Of a DNA stretch of 64,000 bases, positions 1 to 11,004 are shown piece after piece. How positions within the stretch are numbered: position 1 is the first letter of the stretch; every line of letters starts with the position of its first letter. The position numbers were made by a program, and so were the translations under genes. Below the pieces are notes generated by a model. The model had not been told where the DNA came from and searched no databases. It worked only from the letters and a program-made list of their open reading frames with translations. This stretch comes from ZYF759 sp046297455 (GTDB taxonomy: Bacteria > Pseudomonadota > Alphaproteobacteria > Rhizobiales > Rhizobiaceae): positions 29,187 to 93,186 of the forward strand of contig JBKBIT010000017.1 of NCBI GenBank assembly GCA_046297455.1. Direction: 5' to 3'.

Positions 1-198
1 CGTGTCGCGAACCTCGCCCTTCTCGCGTGGGCCTGCCCAAGCGGCGGCAGCCTTGCCTGCCTCCTCCACCATACGCGCCAGGTTCAGTGCGAAGCGTTCG
101 GGGTCCTTGACGATATACTCCTCGACCGGGTTGCGCTCGCCATCGGTCGCAGCGTCGGCGCGCTCGTCGATGTTCGTGCGGTCTCCGGTCCTCGGCAT
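1..198 (-). CDS. phaC: Class I poly(3-hydroxyalkanoate) synthase PhaC, N-terminal part only
   Basis: Only the first 66 codons lie in the window; the gene runs off the left edge. The stretch NPVEEYIVKDPERFAL followed by NLARMVEEAGKAA is typical of the N-terminal region of rhizobial class I PHA synthases, which polymerise (R)-3-hydroxyacyl-CoA into storage granules. The catalytic lipase-like box lies outside the window. The start at 198 has a GGAGGAG ribosome binding site 9 bases upstream. It is divergent from the lipoprotein and alaC-hom, an arrangement familiar in Rhizobiales. The identification rests on a short segment. Confidence 0.72.
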   Translation of the reverse strand, partial: MPRTGDRTNIDERADAATDGERNPVEEYIVKDPERFALNLARMVEEAGKAAAAWAGPREKGEVRDT

Positions 199-305
199 CG
201 TGTTGCTCTCCTCCAACGCGGGCGACTTGTTGACACATTATCATGGCACCTTCATTGCAGTTGAACCAGACAAAGCGCTCAAGCGCCGCGCAAAAAAGAA
301 AATCG

Positions 306-782
306 ATGCTCTTTCCCGTCTCGCACGGCTATCTGCTCTCGACCGCCTTGCTGCTTGGAGTGTCGTTTTCGATACTCGGGTGCACAACGATGCGGCTTGA
401 AGACACGTTGCCGGCGTCATCTGCAGTTCCGCCGCCGATCTCGGCTGAAGTGGCATCAAGTGTCTCGGGCACGGGAGAAGCAGGGGAAGCAGCTTTGGAC
501 GCGCCACCCGCAGAAATCGTCGCGCAGCCGACTCCGGGCCAGACTGGCACAGTTCCAGCGACGTCTGGCAGCTTTCCCAATCTCAACCTGCGTCCTCAGC
601 CTGCAAACAGCCAGATGAGCGCAGCGCAGCGCGAGCAGCGAACGGAAGAACTGCGTGCAGCCCAGCAAAGGGTACAGACGACGGGAGGCGGAAATACCAC
701 TTCCGCGTTGACCGCCGAGCAGATGCGCCGCCTGGCGCGCGAACGTGAAGAACAGACTTTGCGCCGCATCGAAGGCCGGTAG
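306..782 (+). CDS. Small Pro/Gln-rich lipoprotein of unknown function
   Basis: From the ATG at 306 the product is 158 aa. It begins with a hydrophobic signal segment ending in a lipobox (ILGC, Cys at about residue 24), which predicts a lipid-anchored periplasmic protein. The rest is low-complexity, rich in Ala, Pro and Ser, and then turns into a charged Gln/Arg/Glu-rich C-terminus (about residues 100-158) that may form a coiled coil. An upstream ATG at 243 would add 21 polar residues before the signal sequence and has no ribosome binding site, so I prefer 306. I recognise no functional domain. Small proteins in this position between phaC and the aminotransferase are common in Rhizobiales. Confidence 0.6.
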   Translation: MLFPVSHGYLLSTALLLGVSFSILGCTTMRLEDTLPASSAVPPPISAEVASSVSGTGEAGEAALDAPPAEIVAQPTPGQTGTVPATSGSFPNLNLRPQPANSQMSAAQREQRTEELRAAQQRVQTTGGGNTTSALTAEQMRRLAREREEQTLRRIEGR

Positions 783-864
783 ACCTATCGACCACTTCAG
801 CGAATGAGTGTATAGCGCGAGCGCGCCACCGGCTGAAGGTGGGCGTCGTGTCGGGAACAGCGCC

Positions 865-2082
865 ATGGAAGAGTTTCATAAGGTTCGCAGGCTTCCGCCT
901 TACGTTTTCGAGCAGGTCAACCGGCTGAAGGCTGCTGCCCGTGCGGAAGGTGCCGACATCATCGATCTTGGAATGGGAAATCCAGACCTCCCGACGCCTC
1001 AGGCTATCGTCGACAAGTTGGTTGATGTGGTTCGGGATCCTCGCACGCACCGCTACTCTTCCTCTCGCGGTATTCCGGGCCTACGCCGTGCTCAGGCCAG
1101 GTATTACGAACGCCGATTTGGCGTGAAGCTTGATCCTGATCGTCAGATCGTGGCAACGCTTGGCTCAAAGGAAGGCTTCGCCAACATGGCTCAGGCCATT
1201 ACGGCGCCGGGCGACGTCATTCTCTGTCCCAATCCAACCTACCCGATCCACGCCTTCGGCTTCATCATGTCCGGTGGCGTGATCCGCTCCATGCAGGTTG
1301 AACCAGACGACGGCTTCATACCGGCGTTGGAGCGCGCTGTGCGGCATTCGATCCCGAAGCCGCTGGCATTGATTTTGAATTACCCCTCCAATCCAACAGC
1401 CTACGTCGCTTCGTTGGATTTCTATAAGGACGTGGTGGCATACGCGCGGCGCAACGACATCATTATCCTGTCTGACCTCGCCTACGCCGAAATCTACTTT
1501 GGCAGCGAGCCGCCGCCTTCCATTCTTGAGGTGCCTGGCGCAATCGATGTGGCGGTGGAATTCACTTCCATGTCCAAGACATTTTCCATGCCTGGCTGGC
1601 GCATGGGTTTTGCCGTTGGCAATGAGCGCCTGATTTCGGCCCTTGCACGGGTCAAGTCCTATCTGGATTATGGAGCCTTCACGCCGATTCAGGTGGCCGC
1701 GACTGCCGCTCTTAATGGGGATGGTTCCGACATTGCCGAAGTGCGCGCCGTCTATCATCGGCGTCGCGATGTGCTGGTCGATTCCTTCGGTCGTGCGGGC
1801 TGGGATATTCCACCGCCAGCCGCCACCATGTTTGCCTGGGCGCCGATTCCAGAGCCATTCCGCAACATCGGCTCGCTGGAATTCTCGAAACTGCTGGTGG
1901 AGAAAGCTCACGTGGCGGTTGCGCCCGGGGTAGGATTCGGTGAACACGGCGACGACTATGTGCGCGTGGCGCTGGTCGAGAACGAACACCGCATTCGACA
2001 GGCCGCACGCAACATCAAGCGGTTTTTGGCCGAAAGCCAAGCGAAGCCCGACAATGTCGTGGCGCTCGCGGCACGACGCTGA
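865..2082 (+). CDS. alaC: PLP-dependent aminotransferase, AlaC / LL-diaminopimelate aminotransferase-like
   Basis: A 405-aa fold-type I aminotransferase. The whole length aligns in memory with E. coli AlaC (glutamate-pyruvate transaminase): N-terminal RRLPPYVFEQVNRLK, DLGMGNPD, SRGIPGLRRA, NYPSNPTA, and the pyridoxal-phosphate lysine in SMSKTFSMPGWR (Lys238). Many alphaproteobacterial databases call this group LL-diaminopimelate aminotransferase. The true substrate, alanine/pyruvate or a diaminopimelate-pathway intermediate, cannot be decided from sequence. The frame is open upstream to 808, but the family starts at MEEFHKV (865). It lies 36 bases ahead of hom, probably in one operon for aspartate/pyruvate-family amino acids. 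Confidence 0.88.
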   Translation: MEEFHKVRRLPPYVFEQVNRLKAAARAEGADIIDLGMGNPDLPTPQAIVDKLVDVVRDPRTHRYSSSRGIPGLRRAQARYYERRFGVKLDPDRQIVATLGSKEGFANMAQAITAPGDVILCPNPTYPIHAFGFIMSGGVIRSMQVEPDDGFIPALERAVRHSIPKPLALILNYPSNPTAYVASLDFYKDVVAYARRNDIIILSDLAYAEIYFGSEPPPSILEVPGAIDVAVEFTSMSKTFSMPGWRMGFAVGNERLISALARVKSYLDYGAFTPIQVAATAALNGDGSDIAEVRAVYHRRRDVLVDSFGRAGWDIPPPAATMFAWAPIPEPFRNIGSLEFSKLLVEKAHVAVAPGVGFGEHGDDYVRVALVENEHRIRQAARNIKRFLAESQAKPDNVVALAARR

Positions 2083-2118
2083 ACAGCCGCGGGGGCAAGA
2101 CAGGGAGCATTCCGGAGC

Positions 2119-3432
2119 ATGAGTGAAGCGTTGCGCGTGGGCGTGGCTGGCCTTGGTACGGTAGGAGCGTCTGTGGTCCGGATACTGGCGCAAAAGGCGG
2201 ACGAACTGACCCGGCAATGCGGGCGCCCCATCGTCGTCACGGCTGTGAGCGCACGAGACAGGACGCGCGACCGCGGCGTTGATCTTGCTGGCGCCGAGTG
2301 GTTCGACGACGCGTCTGAAATGGCCGAGAAGGCCGATATCGACGTGGTGGTCGAGCTTATTGGCGGGGAAAACGGTCCGGCCATGAGTTGCGTGAAGGCC
2401 GGATTGAAGGCCGGACGGCACGTCGTGACGGCGAACAAGGCCCTGTTGGCGCGCCACGGGCTCGCCTTGGCGGAGATGGCCGAAAAGAAGGGGGTGCTCC
2501 TGAATTACGAAGCTGCCGTCGCCGGCGGCATACCCGTAATCAAGACGATGCGCGAGGCACTGGCGGCCAACACGATCAGCCGCGTGTTCGGGATTCTCAA
2601 TGGCACTTGCAACTACATCCTTACGCGGATGGAAGCCGAGAAACTGAGTTTTGAAGAGTGTCTGTCTGATGCGCAGCGTTTGGGCTATGCGGAAGCGGAT
2701 CCGACTTTCGATATCGAAGGCCATGACACAGCGCACAAGCTCGCGATCCTGACGAGTCTTGCCTTCGGCACGAAGATAGCGCCGGACGACATCTATCTTG
2801 AGGGCATTTCCAACATTACCCAAGCCGATATCCAGGCAGCTGGTGAACTCGGATACCGCATCAAGCTGCTCGGCGTTGCCCTGCGCACCGAAAGCGGCAT
2901 CGAGCAACGGGTTCACCCCACCATGGTGCCGACTGCCTCGGTCATCGCCCAGGTGCATGGTGTAACGAACGCGGTTGCGATCGAAACGGATACGCTTGGC
3001 GAATTGCTTCTGTCAGGCCCCGGTGCAGGGGGGGCGGCCACCGCCTCTTCGGTCATTGGCGATCTTGCAGACATTGCCAAGAGCAGGCCCGGTTTTCAGC
3101 ACGGCCCGGTATTTGGTCGACCGGCCAGGGAACTCCTGCCTTACAAGCGAGCGCGGATGCGTGCGCATGAAGGGGGGTATTTCATCAGGCTTACCGTACG
3201 CGATCGCACAGGCGTTTTCGCTGCCATTGCCCGTCGCATGGCAGAGAACAACATCTCGCTGGAATCGATCGTTCAGCACGCCAACGGCCAGAACTCGCCC
3301 GACGTTAAAACGGTGATCCTTGTCACCCACGAGACCATGGAAGCCTCCGTGCGCAAGGCTGTCGAGAAGATCACCGGCGACGGGCATCTCGTCGACAAGC
3401 CGCAGGTAATCCGTATCGAGCGCGCCGCCTGA
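2119..3432 (+). CDS. hom: Homoserine dehydrogenase
   Basis: A 437-aa homoserine dehydrogenase that reduces aspartate semialdehyde to homoserine with NAD(P)H, the branch point to threonine and methionine. Domains: Rossmann fold with GLGTVG at residues 11-16; catalytic/dimerisation domain with the family signature GILNGTCNYIL and YAEADPTFDIEGHD; and a C-terminal ACT domain (about 355-432), which usually mediates threonine feedback inhibition. Length is normal for the ACT-containing bacterial type. It follows the aminotransferase by 36 bases. In many Rhizobiales glpX and recJ come next; here the following gene is an unrelated nuclease on the other strand. Confidence 0.96.
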   Translation: MSEALRVGVAGLGTVGASVVRILAQKADELTRQCGRPIVVTAVSARDRTRDRGVDLAGAEWFDDASEMAEKADIDVVVELIGGENGPAMSCVKAGLKAGRHVVTANKALLARHGLALAEMAEKKGVLLNYEAAVAGGIPVIKTMREALAANTISRVFGILNGTCNYILTRMEAEKLSFEECLSDAQRLGYAEADPTFDIEGHDTAHKLAILTSLAFGTKIAPDDIYLEGISNITQADIQAAGELGYRIKLLGVALRTESGIEQRVHPTMVPTASVIAQVHGVTNAVAIETDTLGELLLSGPGAGGAATASSVIGDLADIAKSRPGFQHGPVFGRPARELLPYKRARMRAHEGGYFIRLTVRDRTGVFAAIARRMAENNISLESIVQHANGQNSPDVKTVILVTHETMEASVRKAVEKITGDGHLVDKPQVIRIERAA

Positions 3433-3444
3433 CGGCATTGCTCG

Positions 3445-3933
3445 TCAGCCGCACCAGAATTCGGAGCGGCCGCGCCAGGGTCTTGCCAGGCCTTCCTCGA
3501 TGAGGATGTCGCCGAGAGATTGCCCATTGCGATGGACCGTGCGCAAAAGCCGTCCGTAGACGTCCCGGTCCCTGGTTCCTTGTCGGCGCAACTCGAAGGC
3601 TCCATCGTTGAGAAGGGCCTGCAACCGGCGCGTCGAGCTGGCAGCAAGTTCAGCCTCTCGAGCGCACTCCGCGCCTCTGACCTCGGGCGCGTCGATGTCG
3701 GCTATGCGCACGCGTTCCCCGTTAAACCAGAATGTATCGCCATCGACCACGCAATTCACCCTGCGACCGGAGCCGCAGATCGGAAAATCGCGTGCTGGCG
3801 CGTAGGCGACGAGATGGCTGTCGGATTGGGGTAGCCCTATACGTTCCGATTGCGGTTGCCATGAGTAGGCCAGCCCCAGCCCCAGAACGGTTGCGGCAGC
3901 AACGGCACCAAAATCACGGGCGAACTGCTTCAT
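3445..3933 (-). CDS. Thermonuclease (SNase-like) family protein, probably exported or membrane-anchored
   Basis: A 162-aa protein with one hydrophobic N-terminal segment (about residues 7-24, signal peptide or anchor) and a staphylococcal-nuclease-like domain. The catalytic pattern is intact: DGDT (Asp66), the Arg of VRIAD (Arg76), DAPE (Asp81, Glu84) and YGR (Arg128) correspond to Asp21, Arg35, Asp40, Glu43 and Arg87 of the S. aureus enzyme. It is therefore likely an active Ca-dependent phosphodiesterase acting outside the cytoplasm. The frame extends upstream to 4023 with a basic leader; I chose the ATG at 3933 because the hydrophobic segment then starts at once. It converges with hom. Confidence 0.85.
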   Translation of the reverse strand: MKQFARDFGAVAAATVLGLGLAYSWQPQSERIGLPQSDSHLVAYAPARDFPICGSGRRVNCVVDGDTFWFNGERVRIADIDAPEVRGAECAREAELAASSTRRLQALLNDGAFELRRQGTRDRDVYGRLLRTVHRNGQSLGDILIEEGLARPWRGRSEFWCG

Positions 3934-4187
3934 CCCGTAGAATACGCCGAAGGCTTTGCGGCCTCGCTTTCTGTTTTGCCTGCTGCGGGTGGTTTTGCTT
4001 CCTGCCCTGCCGAATCTCGCCAAAACCCGCCTCCGAATCGTCTCCAGCGGTTTCTAGCCTGGGTCGAATTGCCGAGGGGTTAAGGCAATGTCTTCAACGG
4101 GACGTGATCGGTACAGGCTCTTTCCGAGGAACCAGATCGACACAGATGAATTGGCGACATGACGTTTCGTCTCAAAAGGAGAAGTTG

Positions 4188-5378
4188 ATGCATGCGATTC
4201 CGCGACGCACACGAACCCGTTTCGTTCTAGCCGCCAGTACCTTTGCGATCACCGCCGCATTGGCTTTCACGGGAGCACATGCGGAAGAGAATGCTGCTTT
4301 TGAGATCGAGACCGTTGCCGAGGGCTTTGACAATGCCTGGGGCATGGCCTTCATTCCCGATGACGGCAGGCTTCTGGTAAGCGAGCGACCAGGCCGATTG
4401 AAGCTGGTCGACCGCGACAGCGGAGACGTTGAAGAGATATCCGGGCTCCCCGACATCCATGCGCAGGGTCAGGGTGGTTTGCTCGACATTGCACTTCATC
4501 CGGATTTTCCAGAGGAAAACTGGCTCTACATGGCTTGGGCCGGCACCAATGAGGATGGGCAGAGCTCCACTTTCATTGGTCGCGCGCGGCTCGATGTCGA
4601 CGAGCTGGCGCTGAGCGATCTGCAAGAACTGTTCGTGGCCGAGCCGTTTCAGGCGGCAGGGCAGGGTCACTATGGGTCACGGCTCGCCTTTGATGCTGAC
4701 AATTTCCTCTTCTTTTCGGTCGGCGATCGCCAGTCCAAGGATTTCGGGCCCGAGCATTTTTCTCAGGACCTTTCCGGCGATCTCGGCAAGATCCACAGGA
4801 TCGCTGCCGATGGCTCCGTTCCTGAGGACAATCCCTTCGTTGATATAGAAGGGGCGCGCGACACCATCTGGTCGTACGGCCATCGCAACCCGCAGGGCAT
4901 GGGCTTTCACCCCGAAACGGGCGAACTCTGGCAGAACGAGCACGGCGAAAATAATGGCGACGAGATCAATGTCATCCAGGCAGGCGGCAATTTCGGCTGG
5001 CCGATCGCGACTTGGGGCGTCGATTACCGCACCGGTCAGCGTTTTGCACCGACCCCGCCCGAAGTCGCAGATACCGTTGATCCGGTCTACTGGTGGGAGT
5101 CCGATCATCCGGAAGGGTTCCCGCCTTCAGGCTTGACCTTCTATGACGGGGAAGCCTTTCCGGACTGGCAGGGCAACATGTTCATGGGCAATTTGCGCCA
5201 CCAATATCTCGGCCGTTTCAGCGTCAATGGAATGGAGGTCGAGATGGAGGAGCGCCTGCTCGACGGCGAGGGGTGGCGGATCCGTGATGTCGCGGTCGGC
5301 CCCGACAACGGTTATCTCTACGTACTGATCGATGATCGCAACGCGCCGCTAGTAAGGCTCGTACCGGCCGGCGACTGA
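4188..5378 (+). CDS. PQQ-dependent soluble aldose sugar dehydrogenase family protein
   Basis: A 396-aa exported protein. The Sec signal peptide (about residues 1-30) ends near AHAEE. The mature part is the six-bladed beta-propeller of the soluble glucose/sorbosone dehydrogenase (GSDH, YliI/Asd-like) family, with the characteristic blocks NAWGMAFIPD, SERPGRL, GQGGLLDIALHPDF, the SYGHRNPQGM segment, ELWQNEHGENNGDEIN and GNFGWP. Such enzymes oxidise aldoses in the periplasm with PQQ. No PQQ synthesis gene is in the window. The ATG at 4188 has an AAAGGAGAAG ribosome binding site. The frame is open far upstream to 3732, but that part is antisense to the nuclease and not protein-like. Confidence 0.9.
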   Translation: MHAIPRRTRTRFVLAASTFAITAALAFTGAHAEENAAFEIETVAEGFDNAWGMAFIPDDGRLLVSERPGRLKLVDRDSGDVEEISGLPDIHAQGQGGLLDIALHPDFPEENWLYMAWAGTNEDGQSSTFIGRARLDVDELALSDLQELFVAEPFQAAGQGHYGSRLAFDADNFLFFSVGDRQSKDFGPEHFSQDLSGDLGKIHRIAADGSVPEDNPFVDIEGARDTIWSYGHRNPQGMGFHPETGELWQNEHGENNGDEINVIQAGGNFGWPIATWGVDYRTGQRFAPTPPEVADTVDPVYWWESDHPEGFPPSGLTFYDGEAFPDWQGNMFMGNLRHQYLGRFSVNGMEVEMEERLLDGEGWRIRDVAVGPDNGYLYVLIDDRNAPLVRLVPAGD

Positions 5379-5778
5379 CCCGACCCATGGTGCCGCCGCG
5401 CGCGTGGAACGGCCATTCGCGCGGTGTGCCAAAGTTCCGTCGGGCGTATGACCACATCGCACATATTGCTCAGCCAGGAGGGTGGACTAGCGTGTTATGC
5501 GCGGTCGCCTGACATGTGGAGGGATCCAAAATTCGGCGCCTTCTGCGGCTTGAGATTGCTGCGATGCGATTCGCGCCAACCGCGCGCGCAGAGCGTATCG
5601 ATATTGCCGCCCACACATGCATTTGCTCTTCCCCGAATTCGAGTACGAAAATAGAACGCAAAACCAAAAAGACAGACAAAACAGTCAGATAAAACCCATT
5701 GCAAAAATAGAACAAAAAAGGTACAAAAATGCTATGGACACCGGATAGACCGGCTTCGCTCATCAACAAGGGGTATGT
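5379..5778. other. 400-base intergenic region upstream of recA
   Basis: No convincing gene is seen. Short open frames on both strands lack ribosome binding sites and protein-like composition. The left part is GC-rich; the last 140 bases (5640-5778) are strikingly A-rich and carry the recA promoter/operator described separately. There is no clear terminator for the sugar dehydrogenase gene. Confidence 0.6.
5699..5727 (+). promoter_or_regulatory. recA promoter overlapping a LexA (SOS) operator-like site
   Basis: GAAC-N7-GTAC at 5710-5724 is one base from the GAAC-N7-GAAC LexA operator of alphaproteobacteria. It sits between a possible -35 (TTGCAA, 5699-5704) and a -10-like TACAAA (5722-5727; 17-base spacer), so a bound repressor would cover the promoter. 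The position directly upstream of recA fits SOS control. The promoter hexamers are only moderate matches. Confidence 0.6.
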
Positions 5779-6876
5779 ATGATGGCTCAGAACAATCTGC
5801 GGCTCGTAGAGGAAAATTCGGTGGACAAGTCAAAGGCTCTGGACGCGGCGCTTTCGCAGATCGAACGTGCCTTCGGCAAGGGTTCGATCATGCGGTTGGG
5901 AGCCAACGAGCAGGTCGTGGAGATCGAGACCGTCTCCACCGGTTCGCTTGGACTGGATATCGCGCTGGGCGTTGGCGGTCTGCCGAAGGGGCGCATTATC
6001 GAGATTTACGGGCCGGAAAGCTCGGGCAAGACGACCTTGGCCCTGCACACGGTGGCCGAGGCCCAGAAGAAGGGCGGCATCTGCGCCTTCGTCGATGCCG
6101 AGCACGCGCTCGATCCTGTTTATGCGCGTAAGTTGGGCGTTGATCTGGAAAACCTTTTGATATCGCAGCCCGACACGGGCGAGCAGGCGCTTGAAATCTG
6201 CGACACGCTGGTGCGTTCGGGCGCGATCGACGTGCTGGTGGTCGATTCGGTCGCGGCACTGACCCCGCGCGCGGAAATAGAGGGCGAAATGGGTGATTCG
6301 CTGCCCGGCCTGCAGGCCAGGCTGATGAGCCAGGCGCTGCGCAAGCTTACCGCTTCCATCTCGCGCTCCAATACCATGGTCATCTTCATCAATCAGATCC
6401 GCATGAAGATTGGCGTCATGTTCGGCTCGCCGGAGACCACGACAGGCGGCAACGCGCTCAAGTTCTACGCCTCGGTGCGCCTCGATATCCGTCGCATTGG
6501 AGCGGTCAAGGACCGCGACGAGGTGGTCGGCAATCAGACTCGCGTGAAGGTGGTCAAGAACAAGCTGGCGCCGCCTTTCAAGCAGGTCGAGTTTGACATC
6601 ATGTACGGTGAAGGTGTCTCCAAGACCGGCGAGTTGATCGATCTCGGGGTCAAGGCTGGTGTTGTCGAGAAGTCTGGCGCCTGGTTCTCCTACAATTCTC
6701 AGCGCCTTGGTCAGGGGCGCGAGAACGCCAAGCAGTTCCTTGCGGATAATCCGGAAGCTGCTCGGGAGATCGAGCTGACTCTGAGGCAAAATGCCGGCCT
6801 CATCGCCGAGAAATTTCTCGAGAATGGCGGCCCCGGTGGGCTGGACGAAGATGGTGGTGAAGCGGCCGAAATGTAG
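5779..6876 (+). CDS. recA: Recombinase RecA
   Basis: A 365-aa RecA, the ATP-dependent strand-exchange protein and LexA coprotease. Visible motifs: Walker A GPESSGKT (residues 78-85), Walker B region VLVVDSVAAL, the DNA-binding loop 1 stretch EGEMGD, the signature ALRKLTASISRSN and loop 2 GVMFGSPETTTGGNALKF. The C-terminus is acidic (DEDGGEAAEM), as usual. Two adjacent ATGs (5779, 5782) are possible; an AAGGGG ribosome binding site lies just upstream. It is preceded by an SOS-type operator and followed by a strong terminator, so it is probably monocistronic. alaS and icd follow in the conserved rhizobial order. Confidence 0.98.
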   Translation: MMAQNNLRLVEENSVDKSKALDAALSQIERAFGKGSIMRLGANEQVVEIETVSTGSLGLDIALGVGGLPKGRIIEIYGPESSGKTTLALHTVAEAQKKGGICAFVDAEHALDPVYARKLGVDLENLLISQPDTGEQALEICDTLVRSGAIDVLVVDSVAALTPRAEIEGEMGDSLPGLQARLMSQALRKLTASISRSNTMVIFINQIRMKIGVMFGSPETTTGGNALKFYASVRLDIRRIGAVKDRDEVVGNQTRVKVVKNKLAPPFKQVEFDIMYGEGVSKTGELIDLGVKAGVVEKSGAWFSYNSQRLGQGRENAKQFLADNPEAAREIELTLRQNAGLIAEKFLENGGPGGLDEDGGEAAEM

Positions 6877-6900
6877 ACGGCGCTCGTCTCCTGTTGATTT

Positions 6901-6933
6901 CCGCCGGCCCCAGTGGCCGGCGGTTTCGTTTTT
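6901..6933 (+). terminator. Rho-independent terminator of recA
   Basis: Perfect 9-bp GC stem (CCGCCGGCC / GGCCGGCGG) with a 5-base loop, followed by TTTCGTTTTT, 24 bases after the recA stop. Confidence 0.9.
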
Positions 6934-7045
6934 AATGGCTCCAATTCGTTGAAGCAGCGGCTTTCTGGACAGTGTGCAGAGTGAGCGCTAAAAGGCGCGG
7001 TCTCTTTTCGCGCGCTTTTGCGCGGGCATTCACGAAGGCAGTGGC

Positions 7046-9703
<2,658 letters not shown>

Positions 9704-9706
9704 AGC

Positions 9707-10294
9707 CTAGGTGGCGCGGCGACCCATCTCGACCTCGGCCTCGCGGCCATAGTTCTCCATGAACGAGGCGATCTCCGGCTTCCATTCGAGCTGCTGTGCG
9801 TAGAGCCTGGCCAGCGCCTTGGTCAGCCGGCCCTCTTTGCCGAGGGCGGCGTCGGCAATGCCGATCATGCGCGAATTCGGCCAGATCTGCGGCCGTATGG
9901 AGCGCAGGTGAGCGAGCACCTCGTCCTCGTCGGCCTCAGGATGCAACTGGCACAGCAGCGTCGTCATCGCCGCGGTGGAGCGCGACACACCCATGTGGCA
10001 GTGGACGAGCAGATGCGCGTCGGCCGCTACCGTTGGCTCGGCCGACAGATCCTCACCGAATTTCAGCACCGCGTCCACATCTTTCGGCTCTGGCAGGATC
10101 ATGTCTCCCATCGGCTGGATGATGTCGTGGAAACGCAGCGTCGTGCGACGGTGCCTGTCATAACTGGCGAAATCTTCGGGGTCGGCGCGTTCGGGGTCGA
10201 GTATCGACAACACATGCGTGACGCCGCGCGAGCCGTGCTGCTCCAACTCGGTCAGTCCGCAGATGGTTAGAAGCGAAATCGAAAGGTCTTTCAT
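9707..10294 (-). CDS. Tyrosine/dual-specificity protein phosphatase-like protein
   Basis: A 195-aa cytoplasmic protein with the CX5R phosphatase loop HCHMGVSRST (Cys99, Arg105), in the HC-x2-G-x-SRS form of dual-specificity and tyrosine phosphatases. The general-acid candidates are the Asp residues around 57-64 (FHDIIQPMGD). Phosphatases of this length occur in many rhizobia but their substrates are not known to me. The frame runs upstream to a GTG at 10360 that overlaps the stop of the GST gene (GTGA), so translational coupling with a 22-residue longer protein is possible. I prefer the ATG at 10294, which has a purine-rich site (AGGACAAGG) and starts the conserved part. Confidence 0.82.
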   Translation of the reverse strand: MKDLSISLLTICGLTELEQHGSRGVTHVLSILDPERADPEDFASYDRHRRTTLRFHDIIQPMGDMILPEPKDVDAVLKFGEDLSAEPTVAADAHLLVHCHMGVSRSTAAMTTLLCQLHPEADEDEVLAHLRSIRPQIWPNSRMIGIADAALGKEGRLTKALARLYAQQLEWKPEIASFMENYGREAEVEMGRRAT

Positions 10295-10356
10295 TCTGGT
10301 TGCCTTGTCCTGCAGTTCATCATCCGAAGAGATCGTGTCGGCTGTCCGACAGGCGC

Positions 10357-10998
10357 TCACGGGGCGGTGCGTGTGGCTTCAAAGCTTGCCAGCGCAGAAA
10401 CCTTTGCCCACCAAGCGGAAAGCTTACCGAACTCGCTGAGCATGTCGCAGCCTTCGGGGGCTTCCATGAAGTAGGCCAGCATGGGCGCGGCGTGAAGATC
10501 GGCAAGTGAAAGTTGGTCGCCGATAAGCCACTGACCCGGCCGCTTTGCCTTCGCGAGAGCCGACAGGCAGCGTTGCGCTGCAGGCAGGGCGGCGGCGATC
10601 CTCGCCTCGTCGCTGGTTTCACCATCGCGCGGCCGCGCGACCCGTTCGACATAGATGTCCCATACCAGCGTCCGGTAGGCATAGGCGTCGAGCATGCCGA
10701 TGATCTGGTTCATCACGGCCCGTTCGGGGGCGCGAAGCGGCTGGAGGGGCGGGCCTTCGAATGCCTCGTCGATATAGCGCGCGATGGCCGCCGTTTCGAA
10801 GAGGCGGAACCCGTCATGCTCGAAGGCCGGAATCTTGCCGAAGGGATGGATCGCCCGATACCAGTCCGGCAATCCGTCCTTGGAGAAGGCGTCGACCGGC
10901 ACGAGCCTGTGACCGACGCCCTTCTCGATCAGCGTCATGCGCGCGATGCGCACATAGACGCTGTAGTCGGCGCCGAAGAGGATGGTCTCCGGCGCCAT
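10357..10998 (-). CDS. Glutathione S-transferase family protein
   Basis: A 213-aa protein with an N-terminal thioredoxin-like GST domain (residues 1-80: a Ser/Tyr-containing first loop ADYSVYVRIARMTL, the cis-Pro segment GKIPAFEHDG, and the glutathione-binding ETAAIARYIDEAF) and a C-terminal helical domain with the N-capping motif LSLADLHAAPMLAY. The exact substrate is not predictable. It lies 6 bases after icd on the same strand and its stop overlaps the GTG start candidate of the phosphatase, so icd-GST-phosphatase may form one transcript. Confidence 0.9.
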   Translation of the reverse strand: MAPETILFGADYSVYVRIARMTLIEKGVGHRLVPVDAFSKDGLPDWYRAIHPFGKIPAFEHDGFRLFETAAIARYIDEAFEGPPLQPLRAPERAVMNQIIGMLDAYAYRTLVWDIYVERVARPRDGETSDEARIAAALPAAQRCLSALAKAKRPGQWLIGDQLSLADLHAAPMLAYFMEAPEGCDMLSEFGKLSAWWAKVSALASFEATRTAP

Positions 10999-11004
10999 GG
11001 CCGA

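Noticed and set aside
2..400. Plus-strand open frame of 132 codons at the left edge
   Set aside because: It is antisense to phaC over its first half, has low-complexity Ser/Arg composition and no ribosome binding site.
1165..2958. Very long minus-strand open frame (597 codons) opposite alaC and hom
   Set aside because: It is the high-GC antisense shadow of two unmistakable genes and has no recognisable motif.
3732..4187. Long 5' extension of the sugar dehydrogenase frame
   Set aside because: It runs antisense through the nuclease gene and has Arg/Cys-rich non-protein-like composition; the real start has a strong ribosome binding site and signal peptide.
5470..5769. Minus-strand hydrophobic open frame of 99 codons upstream of recA
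   Set aside because: It covers the A-rich promoter region, so the Phe/Leu richness is a by-product of base composition; no ribosome binding site.
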